Assembly (NCBI GenBank): GCA_051252095.1
Contig: JBPOFK010000009.1
Location: 1-64,000 of the forward strand
Direction: 5' to 3'
Length of the DNA: 64,000 nucleotides
DNA from: GCA-2401735 sp051252095
GTDB taxonomy: Bacteria > Pseudomonadota > Gammaproteobacteria > Burkholderiales > Methylophilaceae
Positions 35,899-44,196 of the stretch are shown here, in pieces; the stretch's first letter is position 1, and the number at the start of each line of letters is the position of its first letter. A program made the position numbers and the translations under genes. The notes beneath the pieces were generated by a model. The model made no database searches and was not told the origin of the DNA. It saw only the letters and a program-made list of their open reading frames with translations.

Positions 35899-35958
35899 AA
35901 CAGGTTGCATGTGCAAAAAGCGTTGATGGAATATTTATTATTAGGAAAAGTAAAATAA
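35899..35958 (+). pseudogene. Remnant second copy of the argF 3' end
   Basis: In one frame this stretch reads NRLHVQKALMEYLLLGKVK then TAA, nearly the same as the argF C-terminus (NRLHVQKALMEYLLLGKIES...). About one base in six differs, mostly at silent positions. Its TAA overlaps the argG ATG (TAATG), as a true argF end would in a coupled argF-argG operon. It has no start codon of its own, so it is a fragment left after insertion or gene replacement. Confidence 0.8.
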
Positions 35959-37181
35959 TGAGCGATGTTAAAAAAGTCGTATTGGCTTATTCAGGCGGAC
36001 TAGATACTTCCGTCATTTTGAAATGGTTACAAGACACCTATCAGGCAGAAGTCGTTACTTTTACCGCTGATTTAGGTCAAGGGGAAGAGCTTGAGCCAGC
36101 GCGCGCTAAAGCAAAAGCAGCTGGGGTAAAAGATATATACATTGATGACTTGCGCGAAGAATTTGTACGTGATTTTGTTTTTCCAATGTTTAGAGCCAAT
36201 ACCATTTACGAAGGTGAGTATTTATTAGGCACTTCGATTGCACGACCTCTAATCTCAAAGCGCTTAATTGAAATTGCCAAAGAAACTAATGCCGATGCTA
36301 TTTCACATGGCGCTACAGGCAAAGGAAATGATCAAGTGCGTTTTGAACTGGGTGCTTATGCATTGAATCCTGAGATTAAAATTATTGCGCCATGGCGTGA
36401 ATGGGATTTATTAAGTCGTGAAAAATTAATGACTTACGCAGAAAAGCATGGCATTGAAGTTGATATGAAGCATAAGCAAGGCGGCAGCCCATATTCAATG
36501 GATGCAAACTTACTGCATATTTCATACGAAGGCCGTCATTTAGAAGACCCTGCGGCTGAGGCTGAAGAAAGTATGTGGCGTTGGAGTGTGAGTCCAGAGC
36601 AAGCGCCAAATGAGCCTGAGTATTTGGATATTGAATATAAACAAGGTGACATCGTTGCGTTAAATGGTAAAACCATGAAAGCGCATGAAATCTTGGCTGA
36701 ATTAAATCGCGTTGGCGGTAAGCATGGTATTGGCCGTTTGGATTTGGTTGAGAATCGCTATGTTGGCATGAAAGCGCGTGGCTGTTACGAAACACCAGGC
36801 GGTACCATCATGATGAAAGCGCACCGAGGTATTGAAAGCGTAACACTCGACCGCGAAGTTGCGCACTTAAAAGATGATTTAATGCCACGTTATGCGAGTT
36901 TAATTTATAACGGCTACTGGTGGAGTCCTGAGCGTATTGCCTTGCAAACGCTGATTGATCATACCCAAGCCCATGTAAACGGCTGGGTGCGCGTCAAATT
37001 GTATAAAGGTAGCGTGTCTGTGGTTGGACGTGATAGTAAAACTGATTCATTGTTCGATCCAAATATTGCGACGTTTGAAGATGATGCTGGTGCATATGAC
37101 CATAAAGATGCCGAAGGCTTTATTAAGTTAAATGCACTACGTATGCGTATTGCGGCTAAGCTACGTCCAATCAATCAGTAA
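35958..37181 (+). CDS. argG: Argininosuccinate synthase
   Basis: ATP-dependent ligase joining citrulline and aspartate. 407 aa with the PP-loop VLAYSGGLDTSVILKWL near residues 8-24, HGATGKGNDQVRFELG near 115, and GGSPYSMDANLLHISYEGR. This is the argG type 1 family (about 400 aa). The ATG shares a base with the stop of the argF tail remnant. Spaced 119 bp from the true argF end. Confidence 0.97.
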   Translation: MSDVKKVVLAYSGGLDTSVILKWLQDTYQAEVVTFTADLGQGEELEPARAKAKAAGVKDIYIDDLREEFVRDFVFPMFRANTIYEGEYLLGTSIARPLISKRLIEIAKETNADAISHGATGKGNDQVRFELGAYALNPEIKIIAPWREWDLLSREKLMTYAEKHGIEVDMKHKQGGSPYSMDANLLHISYEGRHLEDPAAEAEESMWRWSVSPEQAPNEPEYLDIEYKQGDIVALNGKTMKAHEILAELNRVGGKHGIGRLDLVENRYVGMKARGCYETPGGTIMMKAHRGIESVTLDREVAHLKDDLMPRYASLIYNGYWWSPERIALQTLIDHTQAHVNGWVRVKLYKGSVSVVGRDSKTDSLFDPNIATFEDDAGAYDHKDAEGFIKLNALRMRIAAKLRPINQ

Positions 37182-37194
37182 TCGCCAATATTTA

Positions 37195-38763
37195 ATGCAA
37201 AAAAAAGTTATAGCTTACGATTCTACGCTTCGTGATGGCGCCCAAGCGCAGGGTGTATCATTTACTGTTGAAGACAAGTTGAAGATTGTCAAAAAGCTGG
37301 ATAGCTTAGGTGTAGGCTATATCGAAGCTGGCAACCCTGGCTCTAATCCAAAAGATCTGGATTTTTTTAAACGTGCCGCAGCCTTAAAGCTTAAACACGC
37401 CAAAATTATTGCTTTTGGAAGTACAAGAAAAATAGGGGTTAAAGCAGCAGACGATCGAAATTTAAAATCTTTGCTTAGTGCCAATACAGATGCAGTTGCT
37501 ATTTTTGGTAAGAGTTGGGATTATCAAGTAACCGATATTCTGCGTACCTCACTAGACGAAAATCTTGCAATGATTTCTGACACCATTGCTTATTTGAAGG
37601 AGCAAGGTAAAGAGGTCGTATTTGATGCGGAACACTTTTTTGACGGCTATAAAGCAAACCCTGAATACGCAATGCGTACCTTGCAAGCAGCCGCAGATGC
37701 TGGTGTTGATGTGCTTTGCTTATGCGATACCAATGGTGGAACGTTTCCCGACGAAGTTTTTCAGCTAACGCAAATGGTTGTCGAGCGGTTTAACGCAGAG
37801 GTCGGGATTCATTGTCATAATGACTGTGAAATGGCTGTGGCTAACTCTATTGCAGCGGTGAAAGCAGGGGCAGTGCAAGTGCAGGGCACAATAAACGGTA
37901 TTGGCGAACGTTGTGGTAATGCAAACCTAACGTCAATCATTCCAAATGTGCAGCTTAAGTTAGGTATGCATTGTATCCCCGCTATGCAAATGCGTAATCT
38001 AACAAGTGTATCTCGCTTTGTGAGCGAGTTAGCAAGCGTGCCATTTAACGATAAAGCACCGTATGTCGGTAGTGACGCATTCTCTCACAAAGGAGGAATG
38101 CATATTGATGCAGTCAATAAAAACCCAGTTTCTTATGAGCATATAAAGCCAGAACAAGTAGGCAATGCGCGACATACACTTGTTTCCGAAGTTGCCGGTA
38201 GAAGTGCATTATTGGCAAAGTTACAGATGATTGATCCTAGCTTAACGAAAGAGTCTGAAGAAACCAAGCGTGTACTTGAACAGCTAAAAGCACTAGAACA
38301 TGAGGGTTATCAATTTGAAAATGCTGAACATTCATTTGATGTGCGTGTGCGTAAAATGCTAGGTAAACATCGTACTTTTTTTAAGCTTGAAAATTATCAT
38401 ATTGGTATTCAAGAGCCAGCCAAAAATGGGATTAGTTCAAAAGCAACTATTTCATTTTTAGTTGATGATAAGCATATCAATGCGACAGCAGAAGGTGATG
38501 GACCAGTTGATGCGCTCGATAAGGCAATGCGCAATGCATTACGTGATCGATATCCTGTGATCAAAGACGTGAAGTTAACCGACTATAAAGTGCGTGTACT
38601 TGATTCTAATCTCGCTACGGCAGCTAAAGTCCGTGTCATTATTGAGTCATCTGATCAACATAAGAGTTGGAACACAATTGGTGTTTCAACTGACATTACT
38701 GAAGCGTCTTGGATTGCGCTGCAAGATGCAATTGAATATAAGTTAATGCATGATTTTTCATAA
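37195..38763 (+). CDS. cimA: (R)-citramalate synthase
   Basis: Condenses pyruvate and acetyl-CoA to citramalate, an alternative entry to isoleucine. The 522-aa length and opening YDSTLRDGAQAQGVSFTVED with GIHCHNDCEMAVANS and a C-terminal regulatory domain match the CimA/LeuA-like family of TIGR00977 rather than 2-isopropylmalate synthase. The ATG chosen is at 37195; an upstream frame to 37132 lies inside argG. No terminator is clear between argG and this gene, 13 bp apart, so it may be cotranscribed with the Arg genes. Confidence 0.93.
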   Translation: MQKKVIAYDSTLRDGAQAQGVSFTVEDKLKIVKKLDSLGVGYIEAGNPGSNPKDLDFFKRAAALKLKHAKIIAFGSTRKIGVKAADDRNLKSLLSANTDAVAIFGKSWDYQVTDILRTSLDENLAMISDTIAYLKEQGKEVVFDAEHFFDGYKANPEYAMRTLQAAADAGVDVLCLCDTNGGTFPDEVFQLTQMVVERFNAEVGIHCHNDCEMAVANSIAAVKAGAVQVQGTINGIGERCGNANLTSIIPNVQLKLGMHCIPAMQMRNLTSVSRFVSELASVPFNDKAPYVGSDAFSHKGGMHIDAVNKNPVSYEHIKPEQVGNARHTLVSEVAGRSALLAKLQMIDPSLTKESEETKRVLEQLKALEHEGYQFENAEHSFDVRVRKMLGKHRTFFKLENYHIGIQEPAKNGISSKATISFLVDDKHINATAEGDGPVDALDKAMRNALRDRYPVIKDVKLTDYKVRVLDSNLATAAKVRVIIESSDQHKSWNTIGVSTDITEASWIALQDAIEYKLMHDFS

Positions 38764-38786
38764 ATTGACTGAATAGACTGTGATGC

Positions 38787-39611
38787 TTAGCTGTATTGTT
38801 TTCGTTTGAGTTTACTTGCTGGTGATAGCATAACCATTTTTAACTGCTCCTGATCTACTGGCCGCATCGTTACTTGTTGAAAACTGAGTAACCCTTCTAT
38901 TGGATGATTAAATTCTCTAAGACCGCCTTGGCGTTGTAGAACGTCGTGTTGTATCCAAAACTGCTCGAATGCATTGCTTGCCTGAGTTAATTCGTTTACT
39001 AAGGATTGCAATTCAGGCTCGTCTAGCCGGCTTCGGCAGTCTGCCCGAAATTCTGCTACTAAACGTCGGCTTCTAGCCTCCCAGTCAATAATAAATTCTT
39101 TTGCATTTGGCTGAGTAAACACTAATCTTAATAAGTTGGGGGCTATAGCACTATCGTGCGTAAACCAATCATTAAACAATGCTTTTGCTTCCGCATTCCA
39201 TGCCAATACATTCCAAGTACTGCCTAAAATGTAAGCTGGCATTTGCATATTATTTAATAATTCAGTCAGCGGATTTGAAGCTAAATCTTCTTCGTAGATA
39301 TGCCCTTGTGGATCGCGACGTCCTGCTAGGTCGAATAAATAAGCGCGCTCTGTTTTTGTAAGCTTTAAGGCTTGCGCTAATCTAAGAACAGCATCGGCGG
39401 ACATGTTCACATCCCGGCCTTGTTCAATCCAAGTGTACCAAGTTGTACTAATGCCAGCTAATTGAGCCACTTCTTCTCGCCGCAATCCTTTTATGCGCCG
39501 CCTTGGCCCAGCAGGGAAGCCAAACGCTTCTGGTGTGCCGCGTTTGCGAATAGCTTGCAAGAATTCACCTAGCTCTTCACGCCGTTTGTCTGTTTTATCT
39601 GTATATCCCAT
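38787..39611 (-). CDS. Helix-turn-helix regulator with MmyB-like domain
   Basis: A 274-aa regulator: an N-terminal XRE-type helix-turn-helix (GLRREEVAQLAGISTTWYTW, residues about 43-62) and a C-terminal MmyB-like domain (LLNNMQMPAYILGSTWNVLAWNAEA onward) that in this family binds a ligand. Similar proteins control nearby redox or transport genes in actinobacteria and proteobacteria. It is divergent from leuC, with a short palindrome between, and could act there, though the target is not proven. An AT-rich upstream region precedes the ATG. Confidence 0.87.
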   Translation of the reverse strand: MGYTDKTDKRREELGEFLQAIRKRGTPEAFGFPAGPRRRIKGLRREEVAQLAGISTTWYTWIEQGRDVNMSADAVLRLAQALKLTKTERAYLFDLAGRRDPQGHIYEEDLASNPLTELLNNMQMPAYILGSTWNVLAWNAEAKALFNDWFTHDSAIAPNLLRLVFTQPNAKEFIIDWEARSRRLVAEFRADCRSRLDEPELQSLVNELTQASNAFEQFWIQHDVLQRQGGLREFNHPIEGLLSFQQVTMRPVDQEQLKMVMLSPASKLKRKQYS

Positions 39612-39680
39612 TATCTCCTCATCCTTTTTTAATTATTTAATCATTAGAATTTGATGTTAAGGTCTCAGGCTATTACCATT

Positions 39681-39694
39681 TATACCAGTATAAT
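39681..39694. promoter_or_regulatory. Palindrome overlapping a consensus -10 upstream of leuC
   Basis: TATAC-CA-GTATA (39681-39692) is a perfect inverted repeat. Its right arm runs into TATAAT (39689-39694), a consensus -10 on the plus strand, about 100 bp before leuC. No good -35 lies 17 bp upstream. It could be an operator for the divergent regulator or a leuC promoter element. Confidence 0.35.
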
Positions 39695-39793
39695 CTATAT
39701 TCTTGTAAGGGTATTAAAAAATCGCTATCATGGCGTCAGTTGTTAAATTAATATCATAAAAACAATAATAATCACGATTACAAGGAGCATGTT

Positions 39794-41200
39794 ATGGCGG
39801 GAAAAACACTTTACGATAAATTATGGGATTCCCATTTAGTGCATCAAGATGCCGATGGTACTAGCTTGATTTATATTGACCGACATCTCGTGCATGAGGT
39901 CACCAGCCCTCAGGCCTTTGAAGGATTGCGTCTAGCGGGGCGGAAGCCATGGCGAAATAATACCATTGTAGCCAATCCTGACCACAATACACCAACGCAA
40001 AACTGGGATAAAGGGATTGAAGACCCCGTTTCGCGCTTGCAAGTAGAAACGTTAGACAAAAACATGAAAGAATTTGGTTCTTTAGTATATTTCCCTTTTA
40101 AAGATAAAAATCAAGGCATTATCCATGTTATTGGCCCTGAACATGGCACCACTTTACCAGGTATGACGGTGGTATGTGGTGATAGCCATACTTCTACACA
40201 TGGCGCTTTTGGTGCGTTAGCACATGGTATTGGCACTTCAGAAGTGGAGCATGTGTTAGCAACACAAACACTCGTTGCAAAAAAATCAAAGAATATGTTG
40301 GTGAAGGTCAACGGCAAGCTTGGCGTCGGTATTACCGCAAAAGATGTTGCATTAGCGATTATCGGGGTCACTGGTACTGCTGGTGGTACAGGTTATGCAA
40401 TTGAGTTTGCCGGTGATGTGATAAGTAAATTGTCTATGGAAGGTCGTATGACTATCTGTAATATGGCGATTGAAGCAGGTGCGCGCGCTGGTATTATGGC
40501 GCCTGATGAAAAAACAGCAGCCTACTTAAAAGGCCGTCAATATGCACCTAAAGAAAACCTATGGGAACAAGCCGTTGCTTATTGGAATACCTTACATTCA
40601 GACGATGATGCTAAATTCGATGCTGTGATTGAATTAAATGGTGCCGATATTCAACCACAAGTGACTTGGGGTACCTCACCAGAGCAAGTATTGCCGATTG
40701 GTGCAACCGTACCAGATCCTACTAAAGAAACCGACCCAACTAAACGCACTAGTATTGAAAATGCGTTGAAATATATGGGTTTAACAGCTAATACGCCCAT
40801 CTCAGACATTAAGTTGGATAAGGTGTTTATTGGGTCGTGTACAAACTCACGCATTGAAGACTTACGTGCGGCTGCGGTTGTTGCGAGAGGCAAAAAAGTG
40901 GCGAGTAACATTGACGTGGCTATGGTGGTGCCAGGGTCAGGTATTGTAAAACGCCAAGCGGAAGAAGAGGGCTTAGATAAAATCTTTATTGATGCTGGCT
41001 TTGAATGGCGCGAACCAGGTTGCTCTATGTGCTTGGCGATGAACGCAGACCGTCTAAGCGCAGGAGAGCGTTGCGCTTCAACTTCAAATCGTAATTTTGA
41101 AGGTCGTCAAGGCCCTGGTGGTCGTACACATTTGGTCAGTCCAGCTATGGCTGCGGCTGCTGCGATTGCAGGCCATTTTGTAGACGTACGTAACGTATAA
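39794..41200 (+). CDS. leuC: 3-isopropylmalate dehydratase large subunit
   Basis: Large subunit of the leucine-pathway isomerase, an aconitase-type 4Fe-4S enzyme. 468 aa. The three cluster cysteines are Cys349 (GSCTNSRIED) and Cys410 and Cys413 (GCSMCLAMN). VVCGDSHTSTHGAFGALAHG is also conserved. AGGAG lies nine bases upstream of the ATG. leuD follows after 14 bp and the two form the enzyme heterodimer. Divergent from an MmyB-like regulator. Confidence 0.97.
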   Translation: MAGKTLYDKLWDSHLVHQDADGTSLIYIDRHLVHEVTSPQAFEGLRLAGRKPWRNNTIVANPDHNTPTQNWDKGIEDPVSRLQVETLDKNMKEFGSLVYFPFKDKNQGIIHVIGPEHGTTLPGMTVVCGDSHTSTHGAFGALAHGIGTSEVEHVLATQTLVAKKSKNMLVKVNGKLGVGITAKDVALAIIGVTGTAGGTGYAIEFAGDVISKLSMEGRMTICNMAIEAGARAGIMAPDEKTAAYLKGRQYAPKENLWEQAVAYWNTLHSDDDAKFDAVIELNGADIQPQVTWGTSPEQVLPIGATVPDPTKETDPTKRTSIENALKYMGLTANTPISDIKLDKVFIGSCTNSRIEDLRAAAVVARGKKVASNIDVAMVVPGSGIVKRQAEEEGLDKIFIDAGFEWREPGCSMCLAMNADRLSAGERCASTSNRNFEGRQGPGGRTHLVSPAMAAAAAIAGHFVDVRNV

Positions 41201-41214
41201 CGCGAGGAGGAAAT

Positions 41215-41853
41215 ATGAAAGCATTTACAAAAATTACTGGGCTAGCTTGCCCATTGGATCGCGCTAATGTTGATACGGATGCGATCATCCCTAAACAATT
41301 TTTGAAGTCCATCAAACGCACAGGTTTTGGCCCATATTTGTTTGATGAGTGGCGTTACACCAACTACGGTGAGCCAGATATGGACTGCAGCACACGTCCT
41401 TTAAATAAAGACTTTGTGCTTAACCAACCACGCTACAAAGGTGCACAGATTTTGCTGGCACGCGATAACTTTGGTTGTGGCTCAAGTCGAGAGCACGCAC
41501 CATGGGCTATTGAGGACTATGGGTTCCGCGTGATTATTGCTCCTAGTTTTGCCGATATTTTCTTTAACAACTGCTTTAAGAATGGCATTCTGCCTATCGT
41601 GGCTTCAGCAGAAATCGTTGATCAATTGTTTAAAGCGTGTGAAGCAAATGAAGGCTATACACTGAATGTCGATTTGCCGTCACAAACAGTGACCATGCCA
41701 TCAGGCCAGTCATTTAGTTTTGAAATTAATCAGACTTCTAAACATAACTTGCTAAATGGGTTAGATGAAATTGGTTTAACACTCATGCATGAAGACAAAA
41801 TCAAGGCATTTCAAGAAAAACACAAAGCCAAGCAACCATGGCTATTTGCATAA
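41215..41853 (+). CDS. leuD: 3-isopropylmalate dehydratase small subunit
   Basis: Swivel-domain subunit, 212 aa. It has the NVDTDAIIPKQFLKS start, FGCGSSREHAPWAI near residue 84 and ADIFFNNCFKNG. The ribosome site GAGGAGG is very strong. It forms the active enzyme with LeuC. leuB follows after 118 bp that hold short dyads (CGGC-TTAGC-GCCG and TTGAT-T-ATCAA) but no clear terminator. Confidence 0.97.
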   Translation: MKAFTKITGLACPLDRANVDTDAIIPKQFLKSIKRTGFGPYLFDEWRYTNYGEPDMDCSTRPLNKDFVLNQPRYKGAQILLARDNFGCGSSREHAPWAIEDYGFRVIIAPSFADIFFNNCFKNGILPIVASAEIVDQLFKACEANEGYTLNVDLPSQTVTMPSGQSFSFEINQTSKHNLLNGLDEIGLTLMHEDKIKAFQEKHKAKQPWLFA

Positions 41854-41971
41854 TTTAACCGACTGCACAATTGGTATTCGGCTTAGCGCCGTGCGCATTG
41901 ATTATCAATTGATTGCTATGGTTTTATGACGTGAAAGTAATACAGATACTTCAAAATTAGGAACAAAGATT

Positions 41972-43039
41972 ATGATGAAAATTGCAGTTTTACCAGGTGA
42001 TGGCATTGGACCAGAAATTGTCGCACAAGCTTTACGAGTGTTGGATGTGTTAAAAAGTGAGGGCATGGAGATGGCGTTCACAGAAGCACCATTGGGAGGG
42101 CAGGCTTATGATGAATATGGACACCCATATCCAGAATTTACTCAAAAAGTTTGCCGGGAGGCAGATGCAGTGTTATTGGGCGCAGTTGGTGGCCCACAAT
42201 ATGATAATCTTGACCGACCACTACGCCCAGAGCGTGGATTGTTGGCGATTCGTAAAGATTTAGGGCTTTTTGCTAACTTACGACCTGCAGTGCTTTATCC
42301 TGAGTTGGCAAATGCTTCAACATTGAAGCCTGAAGTTGTTGCTGGATTAGATATCATGATTGTGCGTGAATTGACGGGGGATGTTTACTTTGGTCAACCA
42401 CGCGGTATGCGCACGAACGAAGAGGGTGAGCGCGAGGGTTATAACACCATGGTATACAAAGAATCAGAAGTTCGTCGCATAGCGCACGTTGCATTTGATA
42501 TTGCCATGAAACGGAATAAGAAACTATGCTCTGTGGATAAAGCAAACGTGCTTGAAACAACAGAGTTTTGGAAAGAGATTGTGATTGATGTGGCGAAAGA
42601 ATACCCTGAAGTGGAGTTAAGTCATATGTATGTAGATAATGCAGCCATGCAGTTAATTCGCAATCCAAAGCAGTTTGATGTGATGGTCACAGGCAATATT
42701 TTTGGTGATATTTTGTCAGATGAAGCATCCATGTTAACGGGCTCTATTGGTATGCTGGCTTCAGCCTCTCTAAATGCTAGTAAGCAAGGTTTGTATGAGC
42801 CATCACATGGGTCCGCGCCAGATATTGCAGGAAAGAACTTAGCTAACCCAATTGCAACCGTGTTATCAGTAGCAATGATGTTGCGATATAGTTTTGATAA
42901 TGAAACAGCTGCTGTTCGTATTGAAAACGCGATTAAAAAAGTATTGGCAGCTGGATTCCGTACAGGTGATATATATGAAGAAGGTCTAAAAAAGGTAAGC
43001 TGCTCTGAAATGGGCGATCAAATCGTTGCAGCGATGTAA
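41972..43039 (+). CDS. leuB: 3-isopropylmalate dehydrogenase
   Basis: NAD-dependent oxidative decarboxylase of leucine synthesis. 355 aa, with LPGDGIGPEI at the N-terminus, LRPERGLLAIRKDLGLFANL near residue 88, the Mg-binding MYVDNAAMQL and GDILSDEASMLTGSIG, and EPSHGSAPDIAGK. AGGA upstream supports the start, either at ATG 41972 or the next ATG codon. A terminator hairpin follows it. Confidence 0.97.
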   Translation: MMKIAVLPGDGIGPEIVAQALRVLDVLKSEGMEMAFTEAPLGGQAYDEYGHPYPEFTQKVCREADAVLLGAVGGPQYDNLDRPLRPERGLLAIRKDLGLFANLRPAVLYPELANASTLKPEVVAGLDIMIVRELTGDVYFGQPRGMRTNEEGEREGYNTMVYKESEVRRIAHVAFDIAMKRNKKLCSVDKANVLETTEFWKEIVIDVAKEYPEVELSHMYVDNAAMQLIRNPKQFDVMVTGNIFGDILSDEASMLTGSIGMLASASLNASKQGLYEPSHGSAPDIAGKNLANPIATVLSVAMMLRYSFDNETAAVRIENAIKKVLAAGFRTGDIYEEGLKKVSCSEMGDQIVAAM

Positions 43040-43061
43040 TCTTTATTTGCATGGTTTAAAG

Positions 43062-43090
43062 GCGACTATTCGTTACGGATAGTCGCTTTT
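43062..43090. terminator. Terminator after leuB
   Basis: An 8-bp stem (GCGACTAT, 43062-43069, with ATAGTCGC, 43079-43086) and a 9-nt loop, followed by four T and flanked by AAAG on the other side. It likely ends the leu operon. Confidence 0.8.
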
Positions 43091-43127
43091 CTGCGATAAT
43101 AGTGCGTGAATAAACTAGGAGATTTTA

Positions 43128-43439
43128 ATGGCACAGTTTGACAATGTGAGTGTAAAAAAGAAAGCAAACATTTATTTTGATGGTAAATGTGTGAGTCATA
43201 CTGTATTGCTTCCAAATGGCACGCGTAACACGCTAGGTGTCATTTTTCCCAGTACATTGACGTTTAATACGGAGTCACCAGAATTGATGGAGATTAATGC
43301 TGGTGTTTGTAAGGTTAGATTATCAAAAGGTGAGGCTTGGCGTACATACCAAGCAGGCGATAAGTTTGCCGTACCCGGCAATAGCAGTTTTGACATAGAA
43401 GTTACTGAAACTTTAGACTACGTTTGTCATTACGAGTAA
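43128..43439 (+). CDS. ppnP: Pyrimidine/purine nucleoside phosphorylase
   Basis: A 103-aa single-domain cupin-like protein matching PpnP (DUF1255): FDNVSVKKKANIYFDGKCVS at the start, TRNTLGVIFPSTLTFNT, EINAGVCKVRL, and the C-terminal GNSSFDIEVTETLDYVCHY. Known E. coli PpnP splits many nucleosides with phosphate. AGGAG supports the ATG. It stands between terminators and is its own unit. Confidence 0.93.
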   Translation: MAQFDNVSVKKKANIYFDGKCVSHTVLLPNGTRNTLGVIFPSTLTFNTESPELMEINAGVCKVRLSKGEAWRTYQAGDKFAVPGNSSFDIEVTETLDYVCHYE

Positions 43440-43521
43440 ATCAGGTCGTATTGGTGATGCTTGCACCCTTTTGCCTTACCTAACCGAAGATATTGCTTAA
43501 AATAAATACAGAGGAGTTAGT

Positions 43522-44016
43522 ATGCCTTCATTTGATATTACGTCGGAAGTCGATAAAGTTGCCTTAGGTAACTCAATTGATACTGCGGCCAAGCAGGTGA
43601 CGAATCGTTATGATTTTAAAGGGACATCTGCCAAGCTTGAATTTAATGATAAAGATTTTGTCATTATGGTGTTTGGAGATAACGAGTTTCAATTAAATCA
43701 GGTCAAAGACATTTTGCTGCCTGCAATGGAGAAAAAAGAGCCAGATTCTTCTAAACGTTTGGAACATAAAGATCCGCAAACTATTTCAGGTAATAAAATG
43801 AAGCAAGAACTATTGATTCGTGATGGTATAGATAGTGACTTGGCAAAAAAAATAGTTAAAACGTTAAAAGATAGTCGCATGAAAGTCCAAGCTAGTATTC
43901 AAGGTGATGCCGTGCGAGTTAACGGGGCAAAGCGAGATATTCTTCAAGATGCTATTACATTGGTTAAAAAAGAAATATCAGACTTTCCTTTAAAATTTGG
44001 TAACTTTAGGGATTAA
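43522..44016 (+). CDS. yajQ: YajQ-family nucleotide-binding protein
   Basis: A 164-aa protein starting MPSFDITSEVDKVALGNSID with NRYDFKGTSAKLE, the hallmark of the YajQ/UPF0234 family. Members bind nucleotides; some bind c-di-GMP. The C-terminal FPLKFGNFRD is conserved. GAGGAG lies upstream of the ATG. The entericidin-like gene follows after 21 bp. Confidence 0.95.
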   Translation: MPSFDITSEVDKVALGNSIDTAAKQVTNRYDFKGTSAKLEFNDKDFVIMVFGDNEFQLNQVKDILLPAMEKKEPDSSKRLEHKDPQTISGNKMKQELLIRDGIDSDLAKKIVKTLKDSRMKVQASIQGDAVRVNGAKRDILQDAITLVKKEISDFPLKFGNFRD

Positions 44017-44037
44017 TTTTTATTAGAGGGTGACCTT

Positions 44038-44160
44038 ATGCAAAGGTTAATTGTTTTATTGTTAAGTTTGTTATTAGTGACTGGTTGTAATACTTGGCGC
44101 GGATTTGGTCAAGATTTAGAACAAGCTGGTGAAGCTATTCAAAAAAAAGCAGATGATTAA
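44038..44160 (+). CDS. Entericidin-like small lipoprotein, 40 aa
   Basis: A 40-residue lipoprotein: MQRLIVLLLSLLLVTGCNTW has a lipobox ending at Cys17, and the mature part reads RGFGQDLEQAGEAIQKKADD, the typical entericidin EcnA/EcnB pattern (small amphipathic helix). Entericidins come as a toxin-antidote pair; only one is present here. AGAGGG is upstream of the ATG. It lies between yajQ and asd (36-bp gap). Confidence 0.87.
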   Translation: MQRLIVLLLSLLLVTGCNTWRGFGQDLEQAGEAIQKKADD

Positions 44161-44196
44161 CTTTTAGGATACTCGTCTGATAGTTATGGATAAAAT

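Noticed and set aside
36382..36795. 137-aa frame antisense to argG
   Set aside because: Wholly inside a well-conserved gene, His/Gln-rich mirror composition and no ribosome site.
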